DNA of 64,000 bases. Source: an uncultured Methylopila sp. (lineage in GTDB: Bacteria > Pseudomonadota > Alphaproteobacteria > Rhizobiales > Methylopilaceae). The DNA lies in assembly GCA_902168115.1 (NCBI GenBank), contig CABHPB010000067.1:124001-188000 (forward strand), given 5' to 3'. This document shows, piece by piece, positions 28,256 through 37,653 of this stretch. The position numbers and the translations under genes are program-made. Under the pieces are notes generated by a model. It was not told the origin of the DNA, did not search any database, and saw only the letters and a list, made by a program, of their open reading frames with translations. The first letter of the stretch is position 1. Each line of letters begins with the position of its first letter.

Positions 28256-28768
28256 ATGCTGAAACCATCCCGCGTCAAACGCCTGTCCGACTTCGTGCCC
28301 GAGGCGATCGGCCCGGTCGCGGCGCGTCAGGGATTTGCGGGAGGCGAGGTCGTCGCGCGCTGGGCGGCGATCGTCGGCCCGGAGATCGCGGCGGTGGCGG
28401 CGCCGGTGAAGCTGCATGCGCCGCGCTCGAAGTCGTCCGATCCGGACGCGGCCCCCGAGCGCGCGAGCCTGACGCTGCGCGTCGAGGGCGCCTTCGCGCT
28501 CGAGATCCAGCATCGCTCGCATGAGATCATCGAGCGGGTGAACGCGCATCTCGGCTGGCCCTGCGTCGGCCAGATCAAGATCCGCCAGGGCGCCGTGGTC
28601 CCTTCGAGCGCACAGCCGGCGCGGCGCGCCCCGCCCCCGGCGACCGAGGCGGAGCGCGTCGCGGCGCGCGCCGCGACGGCGGCCGTCGACGATCCGGAGC
28701 TCGCCGAGGCGCTAGCCCGGCTCGGCGAGGCCGCGCTGGCGGCGGCGCGCGGGCCCGGCGGCGGCTGA
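28256..28768 (+). CDS. DUF721 protein (DciA-like)
   Basis: DUF721 family protein of 170 aa, related to DciA, the ancestral loader of the replicative helicase DnaB. The N-terminal two-thirds carry the DUF721 fold (FVPEAIGPVAARQG, VVARWAAIVGPEIA, the SLTLRVEGAFALEIQHRSHEI segment typical of KH-like folds), and the C-terminus is an Ala/Pro-rich, probably disordered tail with a short helix (DPELAEALARLGEAALAA). Position next to mutY and before a DsbA gene and smc fits the alphaproteobacterial arrangement. A role in helicase loading is inferred from the family. Confidence 0.85.
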   Translation: MLKPSRVKRLSDFVPEAIGPVAARQGFAGGEVVARWAAIVGPEIAAVAAPVKLHAPRSKSSDPDAAPERASLTLRVEGAFALEIQHRSHEIIERVNAHLGWPCVGQIKIRQGAVVPSSAQPARRAPPPATEAERVAARAATAAVDDPELAEALARLGEAALAAARGPGGG

Positions 28769-28944
28769 CCCGCCGGCCCCTCGAAAATACGAGAGCGTGA
28801 CGGCCCGTCTTGCCGCCCGGCTTGCTTAAGCCACATTCCTCTTGCGAAAAGGCGGGAACCTCGCGACCTTCCGCGCCTCCGGACGCCGAGAGCGTCGCTT
28901 CGAAGACGCGCCGAAACGAGCGCTCCGACCCAAGGATCCGTCAC

Positions 28945-29625
28945 GTGAGCCTGACGACCAGCATCACCCGCCGCAGCCTGCTCGAAAGCGCCGCCCTCGC
29001 CACGGCCGGCCTCGCCGCCCTGTCGCTCATGCCCCGGCTCGGCGTCGCCCCGTCCGCCTTCGCCCAGGCCCCCAGCGCCGAGGAGCTCGCGGTCACCGGC
29101 AAGCTGCCCGAGATGTCGGAAGGCAAGGCCGACGCGCCCGTGACGATCATCGAATACGCGTCCATGACCTGCGGCCACTGCGCCCAATTCGCGGCGCAGA
29201 CCTTCCCCAAGCTGAAGGCCGAATACATCGACACCGGGAAGGTGCGCTTCATCCTGCGGGAGTTCCCGCTCGATCCGCTAGCCGCCGCCGGCTTCATGAT
29301 CGCCCGCTGCGCCGGGGACGACAAATACTTCGCCGTCGTCGACCTGCTGTTCAAGGAGCAGAAGAGCTGGGCCTACTCCGACAAGCCGGTCGAGGGGCTG
29401 CAGAACCTGGTGAAGCAGGTGGGATTCTCACAGCAAAGCTTCGAGGAGTGCTTGCAGAATCAGGAGCTGCTCGATGGAGTGAACGAGGTTCGCCAGCGGG
29501 CGGCCGAGAAATTCGGGGTCAACTCGACGCCGACGTTCTTCATCAACGGCAAGATCCAGCGCGGGGCGCTGACGTTTGAGAACCTCAAGCAGATCCTCGA
29601 CCCGCTCGTGGAGAAGAAGAGCTGA
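28945..29625 (+). CDS. DsbA-family thiol:disulfide oxidoreductase, exported
   Basis: Periplasmic thioredoxin-fold protein, 226 aa, with the catalytic C76-GH-C79 motif in YASMTCGHCAQF and the cis-proline loop in NSTPTFFINGK. The N-terminus has a twin-arginine pair (ITRRSLLESA) and a long hydrophobic core, ending FAQA near residue 41, so export may be by Tat or Sec. GTG 28945 is chosen for its AAGGA at 8-nt spacing and the signal peptide; the open frame begins earlier (28810) but without signal-like sequence. The DsbA-like oxidoreductase-smc gene pair is common in alphaproteobacteria. Confidence 0.93.
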   Translation: MSLTTSITRRSLLESAALATAGLAALSLMPRLGVAPSAFAQAPSAEELAVTGKLPEMSEGKADAPVTIIEYASMTCGHCAQFAAQTFPKLKAEYIDTGKVRFILREFPLDPLAAAGFMIARCAGDDKYFAVVDLLFKEQKSWAYSDKPVEGLQNLVKQVGFSQQSFEECLQNQELLDGVNEVRQRAAEKFGVNSTPTFFINGKIQRGALTFENLKQILDPLVEKKS

Positions 29626-29709
29626 GCTTTTCGCTCTCCAGGCGCGCGCTCGCGAATCGTCGCCGGGCCTGACACGTAAGGGCCGGCCGCTTCTCGGCGG
29701 GGGCCCGCG

Positions 29710-32700
29710 ATGAACTTCACGCGGCTGCGCCTCGCCGGCTTCAAGACCTTCGTCGATCCCATAGACGCGCCGATCGAGCCGGGGCTGACCGGCATCGTCG
29801 GCCCGAACGGCTGCGGCAAGTCGAACCTCGTCGAGGCGCTGCGCTGGGTGATGGGCGAAAGCTCCTTCAAGTCCCTGCGCGCCTCGGGGATGGAGGACGT
29901 CATCTTCGCCGGCTCGACCAGCCGCCCGGCGCGCAACCACGCCGAAGTCTCCCTCACGCTCGACAACGCCTCCGGCTTCGCGCCGGCGCCCTATGAGGCC
30001 GCCGCCGAGATCGAGGTGTCGCGCAAGATCTCGCGCGGGCTCGGCTCGGCTTACCGCATCAACGGCCGCGAGGTGCGGGCGCGCGACGTCCAGCTGCTGT
30101 TCGCGGACGCCTCCTCCGGCGCGCGCTCGCCATCGATGGTGGGACAAGGCCGCGTCGGCGAGATCATCAACGCCCGGCCCGACCAGCGCCGCCGCATCCT
30201 GGAAGAAGCCGCCGGCATCGCGGGCCTGCACCAGCGCCGCCGCGAGGCCGAACAGCGGCTCGAGGGCGCGGAGCAGAATCTGTCGCGCGTCGAGGACGTG
30301 CTCGGCCAGCTCGCCGGCCGCATCGAGAGCCTGAAGAAACAGGCGCGCGGCGCCGAGCGCTACCGCCAGCTCAGCGAGGAGATCCAGACGGCCGAAGGCC
30401 TGTCGCTGCTCGCGCGGCACGCGGCGGATTCGGCGGGGATGCATGCGGCGGAGTCCGCAGAGACCGAGGCGCTCGCGGCGGTCGCCGAAGCGACGCGCCT
30501 CCAGGGCGAGGCCGCGCGCGCGGAGGCGGTCTCCGCCCATGCGCTCGAACCCGCCCGTCACGCCGCCGCGGAAGCGGAGGCGGCGCTCCGCCGGATCGCG
30601 CTCAAGGCCGGCGAGCTCGAGGGCGAGGAAGGCCGCGCCCGCGCTCGGCTCGCGGAACTCGCCGCCCGGCTCGCGCAGATCGAGGGCGACGTCGCACGCG
30701 AGGGATCGCTGGGAGAGGACGCCGCGGCGGCGCTTCGGCGGATCGAGGCCTCGCTAGCGGAGTTTTCCGATGCGGCGGCGGCGCCGTCGGACGAGGCCGA
30801 TCGCGCGGCGCTCGCCGAGGCCGAGCAGGCCGTCGCGACGCACGAGGCTTCGCTTGCCGAGGCCACCGAGGCGCAGGCCGCGTGCGTCGCGGAACGTCGT
30901 GACCTGGAACGCCGGCGGCACGAGCAGGCGGAGCGCATCGCGCGGCTCGACCGCGAGGCGGCAGGGCTCGCGGGCGAAGCTGCGACGCTCAATCAAGAAG
31001 CCGGCCGCAACGGCGACGTCGAAGCGCTCGGCGCGCGGTTCGAGGCGGAGCGGGCGCGCAACCGCGACGCGGACCGCGCCGTCGAGGCCGCCGAAGCCGC
31101 CCATGCGGCGGCGCGCACGGCCGAGGCCGACGCCCGCCGCCCCGCCGGCGATGCGACGTCGCGCGCCGAGCGGGCGCTCGCCGAGGCGCGGGCGCTGGCG
31201 AAGCTCGTTGCCGACGTTCCCGGCCGCGCCTATCCGCCGGCGGTCGAGCTTTTGGTCGTCGATCCGGGCTACGAGGTGGCGCTCGGCGCAGCGCTCGGCG
31301 ACGATCTCGACGCCGCCGTCGACCCGCGCGCGCCGGCCCATTGGGCGGCGAGCGCGGCCGTCGGCGACCCAGCGCTGCCCCAAGGAGTCGACACGCTCGC
31401 CGAACATGTGGTGGCGCCGGCGGAGATGTCCCGGCGGCTCGCCCAGATCGGCGTCGTGTCGCGCGCCGACGGCCCGCGTCTTCGCGCGATGCTGAAGCCC
31501 GGCCAGCGGCTTGTCAGCCGCGAGGGCGACCTGTGGCGTTGGGACGGGCTGACGCTCGGCGCGGACGCGCCGACGCCGGCCGCGCGCAGGCTCGCCGAGA
31601 AGAACCGGCTCGGCGCCGTCGAGCGCGCCGCCGCCGAGGCTTGCGCCGAGCGCGACCGCCTGCGCGCCGCGTCGGAGATCGCGCGCGCAAGAGCCGGTCA
31701 GGCCGCCAACGCCGAGCGCGCGGCACGCGAGGAAGCCAAGGCCCGGCGCGCGGCGGTCGAATCCGCCCGCGAGGCTCATGTGGCCGCCGAGCGCGCGGTC
31801 GCGCGCGTCGCGGCGCGGCTTTCGGCCGTCGAAGAAGCGCGGGCGCGAATCGCGGCCCAGCTGGAAGAGGCGCGGGCCGCCGCCGGCGACGTCTCCGCCC
31901 GGCTCGCCGCGCTGCCCGAGCCCGGGGCGGAGGTCGACCTTTCCGAACTGAAGGCGGCGGTCGCCGAGGGGCGGCGCGAGGCCGCCGCACGCCGGGCGGC
32001 GCTCGAAACCCGTGCGGCGGAGGCGCGGCGCCAGGCGGCGCGACGGCAGGAGCTTCAGGCCGAACGCGAGGCGTGGACCCGTCGTCGCGACGGCGCCGCC
32101 GAGCGGCTCGCCGACTTTGCGCGACGCCGCGCCGAGACCGAGGCCGAGCGCGCCGGCCTCGCCGACCGCCCGGACGAGCTTGCGGCGGAACGCATCCGGC
32201 TGCGCGTCGCGCTGGACGGCGCCGAAAAGGCCGCGCGGGCGGCCGCTGAAGCGTTTTCCATCGCGGAGACGCGTCACCGCGAAGCCGAACGCGCCGCACG
32301 GGTCCGCCTCGACGCCCTGTCCCAGGCGCGCGAAGGGGCCGCCCGGGCCGGCGCAAGATTGGAGGCCGCGCGCGAAAAGGCCGCGGCCGCCGCTGAGCGC
32401 ATCATGGAAACGCGCGGCCTGACGCCGGGAGAGCTGGCTGCCTCGCTGTCAGGCGCGCCGCGCGAGACGCCGGAAGAGATCGAGGCGCGGCTGTCGCGCG
32501 CGCTCGCCTCGCGCGAGCGTCTCGGCCCGGTGAACCTGCGCGCCGAGCAGGACCTCGCAGAGGCGGAACAGGCGACCGGAACCCTGTCAGCGGAACGCGA
32601 GGACCTGACGGAGGCGATCGCGCGCCTCAGGGCCGCGGTGCGCTCGCTCAACAGCGAGGGCCGGGGTCGGCTTCTGTCCGCATTCGAACGGGTCGACGCC

Positions 32701-33147
32701 AATTTCCGGACGCTGTTCCAGAAACTGTTCGAGGGCGGCGAGGCCCGGCTCGAACTGGTCGAATCGGACGATCCGCTGGAGGCCGGCCTCGAAGTGATCG
32801 CGCGCCCGCCGGGTAAGAAGCCGCAGACGCTTTCCCTGCTGTCGGGCGGGGAGCAGGCGCTGACGGCGCTCGCGCTCGTCTTCGGGGTGTTCCTTACCAA
32901 TCCCGCGCCGGTCTGCGTGCTCGACGAGGTCGACGCGCCGCTCGACGACGCCAATGTCGAGCGCTTCTGCGCGCTGCTTGCGGAAATGTCGTCGATCACG
33001 ACCACGCGCTTCCTGACGGTGACGCACAACCCGATCACCATGGCGCACATGGACCGGCTGCTCGGCGTCACCATGTCGGAGCGCGGCGTCAGCCAGCTCG
33101 TCTCGGTCGATCTGCAGACGGCGGAGCGTCTGGCCGAGGCGGTGTAG
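29710..33147 (+). CDS. smc: Chromosome segregation ATPase SMC
   Basis: Core subunit of the bacterial condensin that compacts and aligns sister chromosomes. Complete at 1145 aa: Walker A GPNGCGKSN (31-39) in the N-terminal head, a first long coiled coil, a hinge region (about 505-620, with LLVVDPGYEVALGAALG), a second coiled coil extremely rich in Ala, Glu and Arg, and a C-terminal head with the signature LSGGEQ (1044-1049) and Walker B VCVLDEVDAP (D1072, E1073). The partner genes scpA and scpB are not in the window. The start follows GGGGG at the leader end. Confidence 0.97.
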   Translation: MNFTRLRLAGFKTFVDPIDAPIEPGLTGIVGPNGCGKSNLVEALRWVMGESSFKSLRASGMEDVIFAGSTSRPARNHAEVSLTLDNASGFAPAPYEAAAEIEVSRKISRGLGSAYRINGREVRARDVQLLFADASSGARSPSMVGQGRVGEIINARPDQRRRILEEAAGIAGLHQRRREAEQRLEGAEQNLSRVEDVLGQLAGRIESLKKQARGAERYRQLSEEIQTAEGLSLLARHAADSAGMHAAESAETEALAAVAEATRLQGEAARAEAVSAHALEPARHAAAEAEAALRRIALKAGELEGEEGRARARLAELAARLAQIEGDVAREGSLGEDAAAALRRIEASLAEFSDAAAAPSDEADRAALAEAEQAVATHEASLAEATEAQAACVAERRDLERRRHEQAERIARLDREAAGLAGEAATLNQEAGRNGDVEALGARFEAERARNRDADRAVEAAEAAHAAARTAEADARRPAGDATSRAERALAEARALAKLVADVPGRAYPPAVELLVVDPGYEVALGAALGDDLDAAVDPRAPAHWAASAAVGDPALPQGVDTLAEHVVAPAEMSRRLAQIGVVSRADGPRLRAMLKPGQRLVSREGDLWRWDGLTLGADAPTPAARRLAEKNRLGAVERAAAEACAERDRLRAASEIARARAGQAANAERAAREEAKARRAAVESAREAHVAAERAVARVAARLSAVEEARARIAAQLEEARAAAGDVSARLAALPEPGAEVDLSELKAAVAEGRREAAARRAALETRAAEARRQAARRQELQAEREAWTRRRDGAAERLADFARRRAETEAERAGLADRPDELAAERIRLRVALDGAEKAARAAAEAFSIAETRHREAERAARVRLDALSQAREGAARAGARLEAAREKAAAAAERIMETRGLTPGELAASLSGAPRETPEEIEARLSRALASRERLGPVNLRAEQDLAEAEQATGTLSAEREDLTEAIARLRAAVRSLNSEGRGRLLSAFERVDANFRTLFQKLFEGGEARLELVESDDPLEAGLEVIARPPGKKPQTLSLLSGGEQALTALALVFGVFLTNPAPVCVLDEVDAPLDDANVERFCALLAEMSSITTTRFLTVTHNPITMAHMDRLLGVTMSERGVSQLVSVDLQTAERLAEAV

Positions 33148-33273
33148 CGCCGTTCGCTGGGACGCCAGCCCCTCGCCCGCGCTCCTGCGTCGCGGCGCGA
33201 CCTTTGGGCAATAGTGGGCAGCGCGCAACCTTTTCACAGTCTTGTCAGACACTTAGCGCTTTGCGGCGGAACC

Positions 33274-33302
33274 TTGACACGCCAAGGCCCGAAAACTAGG
33301 GT
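33274..33302 (+). promoter_or_regulatory. Candidate sigma-70 promoter of the F0 ATP synthase operon
   Basis: TTGACA at 33274-33279, a 17-bp spacer and TAGGGT at 33297-33302 (matching T, A and the final T of TATAAT) form a good vegetative-type promoter in the 229-nt gap between smc and atpI. It lies 75 nt before atpI. Confidence 0.6.
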
Positions 33303-33376
33303 GCGCGCGATTTTCGGGGGCGGTCGGTCGCTCCGGGGGTTCGTCGCGATCGGCGCGCCAAGTCGCAAGGCTCTGG

Positions 33377-33730
33377 ATGTCGCAGGATCCTGACCGTAGC
33401 CCCGGACCGACCCGTTCCCAGGACGACGGCGCCTTGTCCGACCGGCTCGCCCGGCTGGACAGCGCGCTGAAGCGGCGGTCGGACCCGGGCGGGACCGGTG
33501 ACGCCGGAGCCCCCTCGCGGAGCTCCGACGCCAAAGGTCTCGCCATTGCGCTGCGCATGGGGTCCGAGTTCATCGCCGCGGTCATCGTCGGCGGCGCGAT
33601 CGGATGGGGCATAGATCGCCTCGCCGGATCGAGCCCTTGGGGAATGATCGTCTTCCTGATGCTCGGCTTCGCGGCGGGCGTGCTGAACGTCCTGCGTTCA
33701 GCCGGTCTCGTCAGTAAGCCGGGAGACTGA
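33377..33730 (+). CDS. atpI: ATP synthase assembly-associated protein AtpI/AtpZ
   Basis: Small membrane protein with two hydrophobic helices (about residues 62-80 and 88-107, [16 protein letters not shown] and [17 protein letters not shown]), 117 aa. The long hydrophilic N-terminus is rich in Ser, Asp and Arg. AtpI family members help assemble the c-ring or conduct Mg2+/Ca2+; AtpI is usually the first gene of the alphaproteobacterial F0 operon, as here. Start at ATG 33377, with no strong ribosome-binding site visible. Confidence 0.88.
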   Translation: MSQDPDRSPGPTRSQDDGALSDRLARLDSALKRRSDPGGTGDAGAPSRSSDAKGLAIALRMGSEFIAAVIVGGAIGWGIDRLAGSSPWGMIVFLMLGFAAGVLNVLRSAGLVSKPGD

Positions 33731-33801
33731 ACGCAGGCCGCAAGGCCATTTGGGATTACACGGCGCCATCTGCGCGCCGCGACGAGGAAGCTCAGGAACA
33801 G

Positions 33802-34551
33802 ATGGCCGGCGAATCCCCCGACCCAATCCACCAGTTCAATATCGTTCCGCTCGTCGGCGACGGCCCCCTCGCTTTCACCAATTCCGCGCTGTTCATGGCG
33901 ATCACCACAGCGGTGATCATCGGCTTCCTGCTGCTCGCCACGTCGAGCCGCACGCTGGTGCCGAGCCGCCTTCAGTCGCTCGCGGAGCTCGGCTACGAGT
34001 TCGTCGCCAAGACGGTCAGGGACTCGGCGGGCAACGAGGGGATGAAGTTCTTCCCCTTCGTGTTCTCGCTGTTCATGTTCATCCTGGTCTCGAACATGAT
34101 CGGGCTGATCCCGTACACCTTCACGGTGGCGAGCCATCTGATCGTGACCTTCGCGCTGGCGATGTCGGTGTTCCTCACCGTCATCATCTACGGCTTCATC
34201 AAGAACGGCTCGCACTTCCTGAAGCTGTTCGTGCCGTCGGGCATCCCGGGCTACATCCTGCCGCTGGTGGTGCTGATCGAGATCATCTCGTTCTTCTCCC
34301 GGCCGATCAGCCTCAGCGTCCGTCTGTTCGCCAACATGCTGGCGGGCCACATCACGCTGAAGGTGTTCGCCGGCTTCGTGACCATGCTGAGCGGCGCGCT
34401 CGGCGCGGTCGGGCTGCTGGTCGGCATCCTGCCGCTGCTGCTCGCCGTGGCGATCACGGGCCTTGAGCTGCTGGTCGCCTTCCTGCAGGCCTACGTCTTC
34501 ACGATCCTGACCTGCATCTACCTCAACGACGCGATCCACCCCGGCCACTGA
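33802..34551 (+). CDS. atpB: ATP synthase F0 subunit a
   Basis: Stator membrane subunit providing the two proton half-channels. The 249-aa protein has about five to six membrane helices and the essential arginine R174 in [14 protein letters not shown], which interacts with the c-ring carboxylate. The C-terminal helix ends [21 protein letters not shown], as in rhizobial subunit a. It is the second gene of the F0 operon. Confidence 0.97.
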   Translation: MAGESPDPIHQFNIVPLVGDGPLAFTNSALFMAITTAVIIGFLLLATSSRTLVPSRLQSLAELGYEFVAKTVRDSAGNEGMKFFPFVFSLFMFILVSNMIGLIPYTFTVASHLIVTFALAMSVFLTVIIYGFIKNGSHFLKLFVPSGIPGYILPLVVLIEIISFFSRPISLSVRLFANMLAGHITLKVFAGFVTMLSGALGAVGLLVGILPLLLAVAITGLELLVAFLQAYVFTILTCIYLNDAIHPGH

Positions 34552-34632
34552 CCGGACCGGAAACTCCGGCGGCCCGGCTCAGAAGTCCGCGTCGCCGCAC
34601 ACCTCGAACGAACGCCTGAAGGAGCATCTGTC

Positions 34633-34857
34633 ATGGAAGAACTGGGCAAGTACATCGGCGCGGGCCTCGCGACCATCGGCCTCGCCGGCGCCGGCATCGG
34701 CGTGGGCCAGATCTTCGCCGCCTTCCTGGCCGGCGCGCTGCGCAACCCCTCGGCCGCCGACGGCCAGTTCGCCCGTCTGATCTTCGGCTTCGCCGTGACG
34801 GAAGCGCTCGGCATCTTCTCGCTGCTGATCGCGCTGCTGCTGCTCTTCGCCGTCTGA
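34633..34857 (+). CDS. atpE: ATP synthase F0 subunit c
   Basis: Proteolipid of the rotating c-ring, 74 aa, made of two membrane helices joined by the polar RNPSA loop. Helix 1 has the GAGIGVGQ glycine pattern; the proton-carrying acid is E57 in [13 protein letters not shown] 34633 has GAAGGAGCA upstream (34616-34624), a strong ribosome-binding site fitting the high copy number of the subunit. Confidence 0.97.
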   Translation: MEELGKYIGAGLATIGLAGAGIGVGQIFAAFLAGALRNPSAADGQFARLIFGFAVTEALGIFSLLIALLLLFAV

Positions 34858-34929
34858 ACCCCGGCGTTCGTTCGAAAACGGCCGCGCGACGCCTGACCGG
34901 CGTCGCGTGAGCCCACGGAAAACGGCGTG

Positions 34930-35574
34930 ATGTTCGACAAGATCGGCCCAACCAGCCTCTACGTCCTGTCCCAGGACGACCCCCACGCCCCGCTGCTGCA
35001 CCTCGCGGCGGCGACGGACACGCATGGCTCGCCCGAGACCCATGCGACGACCGAGGCGCATGGCGGCGCCGAGGGCCACAAGGGACCCTTCCCGCCCTTC
35101 GACAGCTCGAACTTCGCCGGTCAGCTGTTCTGGCTCGCCATCTTCTTCGGCGTGCTGCTGATCGTGATGGCCAAGGTCGCGCTGCCGCGGCTGAAGAACA
35201 TCGTCGAGGGCCGCGCGGAGCGGATCGCGAGCGACCTCGCCGAGGCGAACCGCCTCAAGAAGGAAACGGACGACGCGATCGCGGCCTATGAGAAGACGCT
35301 GGGCGACGCCCGCGCCGAGGGCCACCGCATCGCCGCCGAGACGCATGAGAAGGTCGCGCGCGAAGCCGACGAGCACCGCAAGGGACTCGAGGCGGACCTG
35401 AACGCCAAGCTCGAGGCGTCCGAGGCGCAGATCTCCGCGACCAAGTCGGCCGCGCTCGGCAACGTCCGCGGCATTGCGGTCGACGCCGCCGGCGCGATCG
35501 TCGAGCGCCTGACCGGACGGCCTGCAGCCGGCCCGGACATCGAGCGGGCGGTCGACGCCTCGCTCGCGAACTGA
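34930..35574 (+). CDS. atpF': ATP synthase F0 subunit b'
   Basis: First of two peripheral-stalk subunits; photosynthetic-type and alphaproteobacterial synthases use a b/b' heterodimer. The 214-aa protein has a membrane helix (about 60-78, FWLAIFFGVLLIVMAKVALP), then a long charged coiled coil. Before the helix is a ~55-residue extension with six histidines among Asp, Glu, Thr and Gly, ending GPFPPFDSSNFAGQLFWLA, the b'-type entry. ATG 34930 is chosen over the GTG three bases upstream. Confidence 0.93.
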   Translation: MFDKIGPTSLYVLSQDDPHAPLLHLAAATDTHGSPETHATTEAHGGAEGHKGPFPPFDSSNFAGQLFWLAIFFGVLLIVMAKVALPRLKNIVEGRAERIASDLAEANRLKKETDDAIAAYEKTLGDARAEGHRIAAETHEKVAREADEHRKGLEADLNAKLEASEAQISATKSAALGNVRGIAVDAAGAIVERLTGRPAAGPDIERAVDASLAN

Positions 35575-35586
35575 CGGGAGACGACG

Positions 35587-36069
35587 ATGGGCAGCGCTGA
35601 ATTCTGGGTCCTTGTCGCCTTCGTCCTGTTCGTCGCGTTGCTGTTCTACGTCGGCGCGCCGGGCAAGATCGTCGGCTCGCTCGACAGCCGCGCCGACAAG
35701 ATCAAGGCCGAGCTCGAGGAAGCCCGCGCGCTTCGCGAGGAGGCGGCGCAGGTTCTGGCCGACTACAAGCGCAAGCGCGAGGAGGCCGAACGGGAGGCCC
35801 ACGCGATCGTCGAGGCCGCCAAGAAGGACGCCGCCGCCTATGCGGCCGACGCCAAGGCCAAGGCCGAGGAGTTCGTCGCGCGCCGCACCAAGGCGGCCGA
35901 GCAGAAGATCGCTCTCGCCGAAAGCCAGGCGGTCGCGGAAGTGCGCGCCGCCGCCGCCGACGCGGCCGTCGCCGCCGCCGAGAAGGTTCTCTCGGGCCAG
36001 GCCAAGGGCGAACTCGGCGACAGCCTGTTCGACAAGGGTCTTTCGGAAGTCCGCGCCAAGCTCAACTGA
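35587..36069 (+). CDS. atpF: ATP synthase F0 subunit b
   Basis: Second peripheral-stalk subunit, 160 aa: membrane helix at residues 6-22 (FWVLVAFVLFVALLFYV) followed by GAPGKIVGSLDSRADKIKAELEEAR and a continuous coiled coil rich in Ala, Glu and Lys. GGGAGA lies 5 nt before the ATG. It is the last gene of the F0 operon, 12 nt after b', and is followed by an intrinsic terminator. Confidence 0.95.
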   Translation: MGSAEFWVLVAFVLFVALLFYVGAPGKIVGSLDSRADKIKAELEEARALREEAAQVLADYKRKREEAEREAHAIVEAAKKDAAAYAADAKAKAEEFVARRTKAAEQKIALAESQAVAEVRAAAADAAVAAAEKVLSGQAKGELGDSLFDKGLSEVRAKLN

Positions 36070-36094
36070 GCCGCAAAATCTCGTAAAATCGCTC

Positions 36095-36120
36095 AAGGCC
36101 GTCCGCGAGGGCGGCCTTTT
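36095..36120 (+). terminator. Intrinsic terminator of the F0 ATP synthase operon
   Basis: A 10-bp stem (AAGGCCGTCC at 36095-36104 with GGGCGGCCTT at 36109-36118, one G-T pair) with a GCGA tetraloop runs directly into TTTT, 26 nt after the atpF stop. Confidence 0.85.
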
Positions 36121-36142
36121 GCGTTTCAAGGCCAGCAGTTGG

Positions 36143-36472
36143 TCAGACCGAAGCGTCGTCCTCGACGATGCGCTCCGCTGCGAATACGTCGAAGCCCTCC
36201 AGCATCCGCGCATTGACCCCGCATTCGGGATAGGCGCCGCGCGGCGTCCAGGCCAGGCCGCAGCCGCATGCGGCGCAGCGGTGAAACGCAAGGTGGCGAC
36301 GGCCCCAGACATAGGTCTCGATCGCTCCCTCGATCGCCACCGAGCCGACCGGGTAGTAGGCCCAGAGCGCTCCATAGCGACGACAGATCGAGCAGCGGCA
36401 GTCGGTGACGGCGCCCGGGGGACCAGGTGTCGTGACGCACACGGCGCCGCAGTGGCATCGCCCTTCCATCAT
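36143..36472 (-). CDS. GFA-family zinc protein, copy 2
   Basis: Second GFA-fold protein, 109 aa, shorter than copy 1. Cysteines appear as GRCHCGAV, CRCSICRRYG and HRCAACGCGLAW, preserving the metal-binding arrangement. Residues after 85 are a short C-terminal tail. No catalytic role can be deduced. Convergent with the F0 operon. Confidence 0.85.
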   Translation of the reverse strand: MMEGRCHCGAVCVTTPGPPGAVTDCRCSICRRYGALWAYYPVGSVAIEGAIETYVWGRRHLAFHRCAACGCGLAWTPRGAYPECGVNARMLEGFDVFAAERIVEDDASV

Positions 36473-36506
36473 CGATTGCCTCCCGCTCCTGCCATGACCC
36501 TCGCGG

Positions 36507-36537
36507 CAAACAGAAAGGGCGGCCAGATCGGCCGCCC
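36507..36537 (-). terminator. Intrinsic terminator of the secreted Arg/Gln-rich protein gene
   Basis: On the minus strand, GGGCGGCC (36537-36530), a 5-nt loop and its exact complement GGCCGCCC (36524-36517) precede a T-rich TTTCTGTTT stretch, about 30 nt after the gene's stop. Confidence 0.7.
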
Positions 36538-36568
36538 ATTGGTCTGTCGGATATGGCCAGCTCGCGCG

Positions 36569-37567
36569 TCAGTTCGTCTGGGCGGCCTGCGTCGCGGGAC
36601 CACGAACCGGCTGCGCCTGCGCGGAACGGGAGCCCGGCTGCGGAGGCTGAGGCGCCCGTCCCTGCTGGCGGGCTGCAGTCGCCTGCTGCTGGCGCTGCTC
36701 GGCCAGCGCCTTGTCGCGCCGCTCGGTGAAGCCCTGCGCGGCGCGGGCCATGGCGCCGCCATTGGTGCCATTGGCGACCGTGGTGGTGACCTGCGCGCCG
36801 GGCGCGCCGGCTTGCGGCTTGGCCGAGACGACCACGGGCGACGGCTGCGGCTGGATCTCGATGCGCTGGCGGTTCGAACGGGTGGCGCGGGCGTAGCGGA
36901 AGGCCTTGGCGCGCGCGGACTTCGAGCGGTAGCTGCGCGCCGAACGAGTCGACCGGCCCGAGCGCGAGGATTTCGCGACCGGCTCCTCGACCTGCTCCTC
37001 GGCGGAGGCGACCTCGTCTCCGGCGTCCGCGCCCACGGCGGGATCGAGCCCGACGACGATGGTCCACTTGGCGTAGCCTTCGGCGGAAGGCGGCGGCAGC
37101 GACACGTTCTCCTCGACGTGCTGGAAGGACACCTTCTGCACGCCCTCCGGCATCTCGACCTTCAGGTTGATCCGCCGCGTCTCGATCTCGTTGCCCGAGG
37201 CGTCCTTGATCTGGATGGTCATCGGCGCATCGACCTGCGCCGTGTCCTTCGACTTCTTCCGCACGCTCTCCCCGACCACCCCGACCTTGACGATCGTCTC
37301 GGCGCCGAGATTGGCGCAGTCGCGGGCGAGCGCGTCCAGAGTCGCCTTGGCGCCGTCGGACTTGCGGCTGTCGCCGTCAGGCGCGAGCGTCACGGTCGGG
37401 CAGTTGGGATCGTTCGCGGGCTTGGCCGCGACACCGGCGGAGACGAGCTCCACCGCCTGCTGGGAGTCGGCGTCCGTCGGCGCGGCCGCCTCGATCGCGA
37501 GCGCGCTCGTCGCCATCATCAGCGATGCGGTCAGGCCGAAGGCGGCCGTCCGGAAGAGTTCGGACAT
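36569..37567 (-). CDS. Secreted protein with Arg/Ser-rich and Gln/Pro-rich tail, function unknown
   Basis: A 332-aa exported protein: signal peptide residues 1-24 (LTASLMMATSALA), a folded region (about 25-180) with two or three cysteines (NDPNCPTVTL, RDCANLG) and beta-prone VDAPMTIQIKDASGN, then a basic low-complexity stretch (about 205-235, RSGRSTRSARSYRSKSARAK) and a Gln/Ala/Pro-rich C-terminus. ATG 37567 follows AAGG on the minus strand; an earlier ATG lacks signal sequence. The basic region might bind DNA, LPS or peptidoglycan. No family recognised. Confidence 0.7.
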   Translation of the reverse strand: MSELFRTAAFGLTASLMMATSALAIEAAAPTDADSQQAVELVSAGVAAKPANDPNCPTVTLAPDGDSRKSDGAKATLDALARDCANLGAETIVKVGVVGESVRKKSKDTAQVDAPMTIQIKDASGNEIETRRINLKVEMPEGVQKVSFQHVEENVSLPPPSAEGYAKWTIVVGLDPAVGADAGDEVASAEEQVEEPVAKSSRSGRSTRSARSYRSKSARAKAFRYARATRSNRQRIEIQPQPSPVVVSAKPQAGAPGAQVTTTVANGTNGGAMARAAQGFTERRDKALAEQRQQQATAARQQGRAPQPPQPGSRSAQAQPVRGPATQAAQTN

Positions 37568-37653
37568 GAATCGAACCTTAAGAAGTCTGTGTTCGCCACC
37601 TACCACATTAAATCTTTGGAGACGAATCAGGCCGAATTGCGGAAAGGCCGCAG

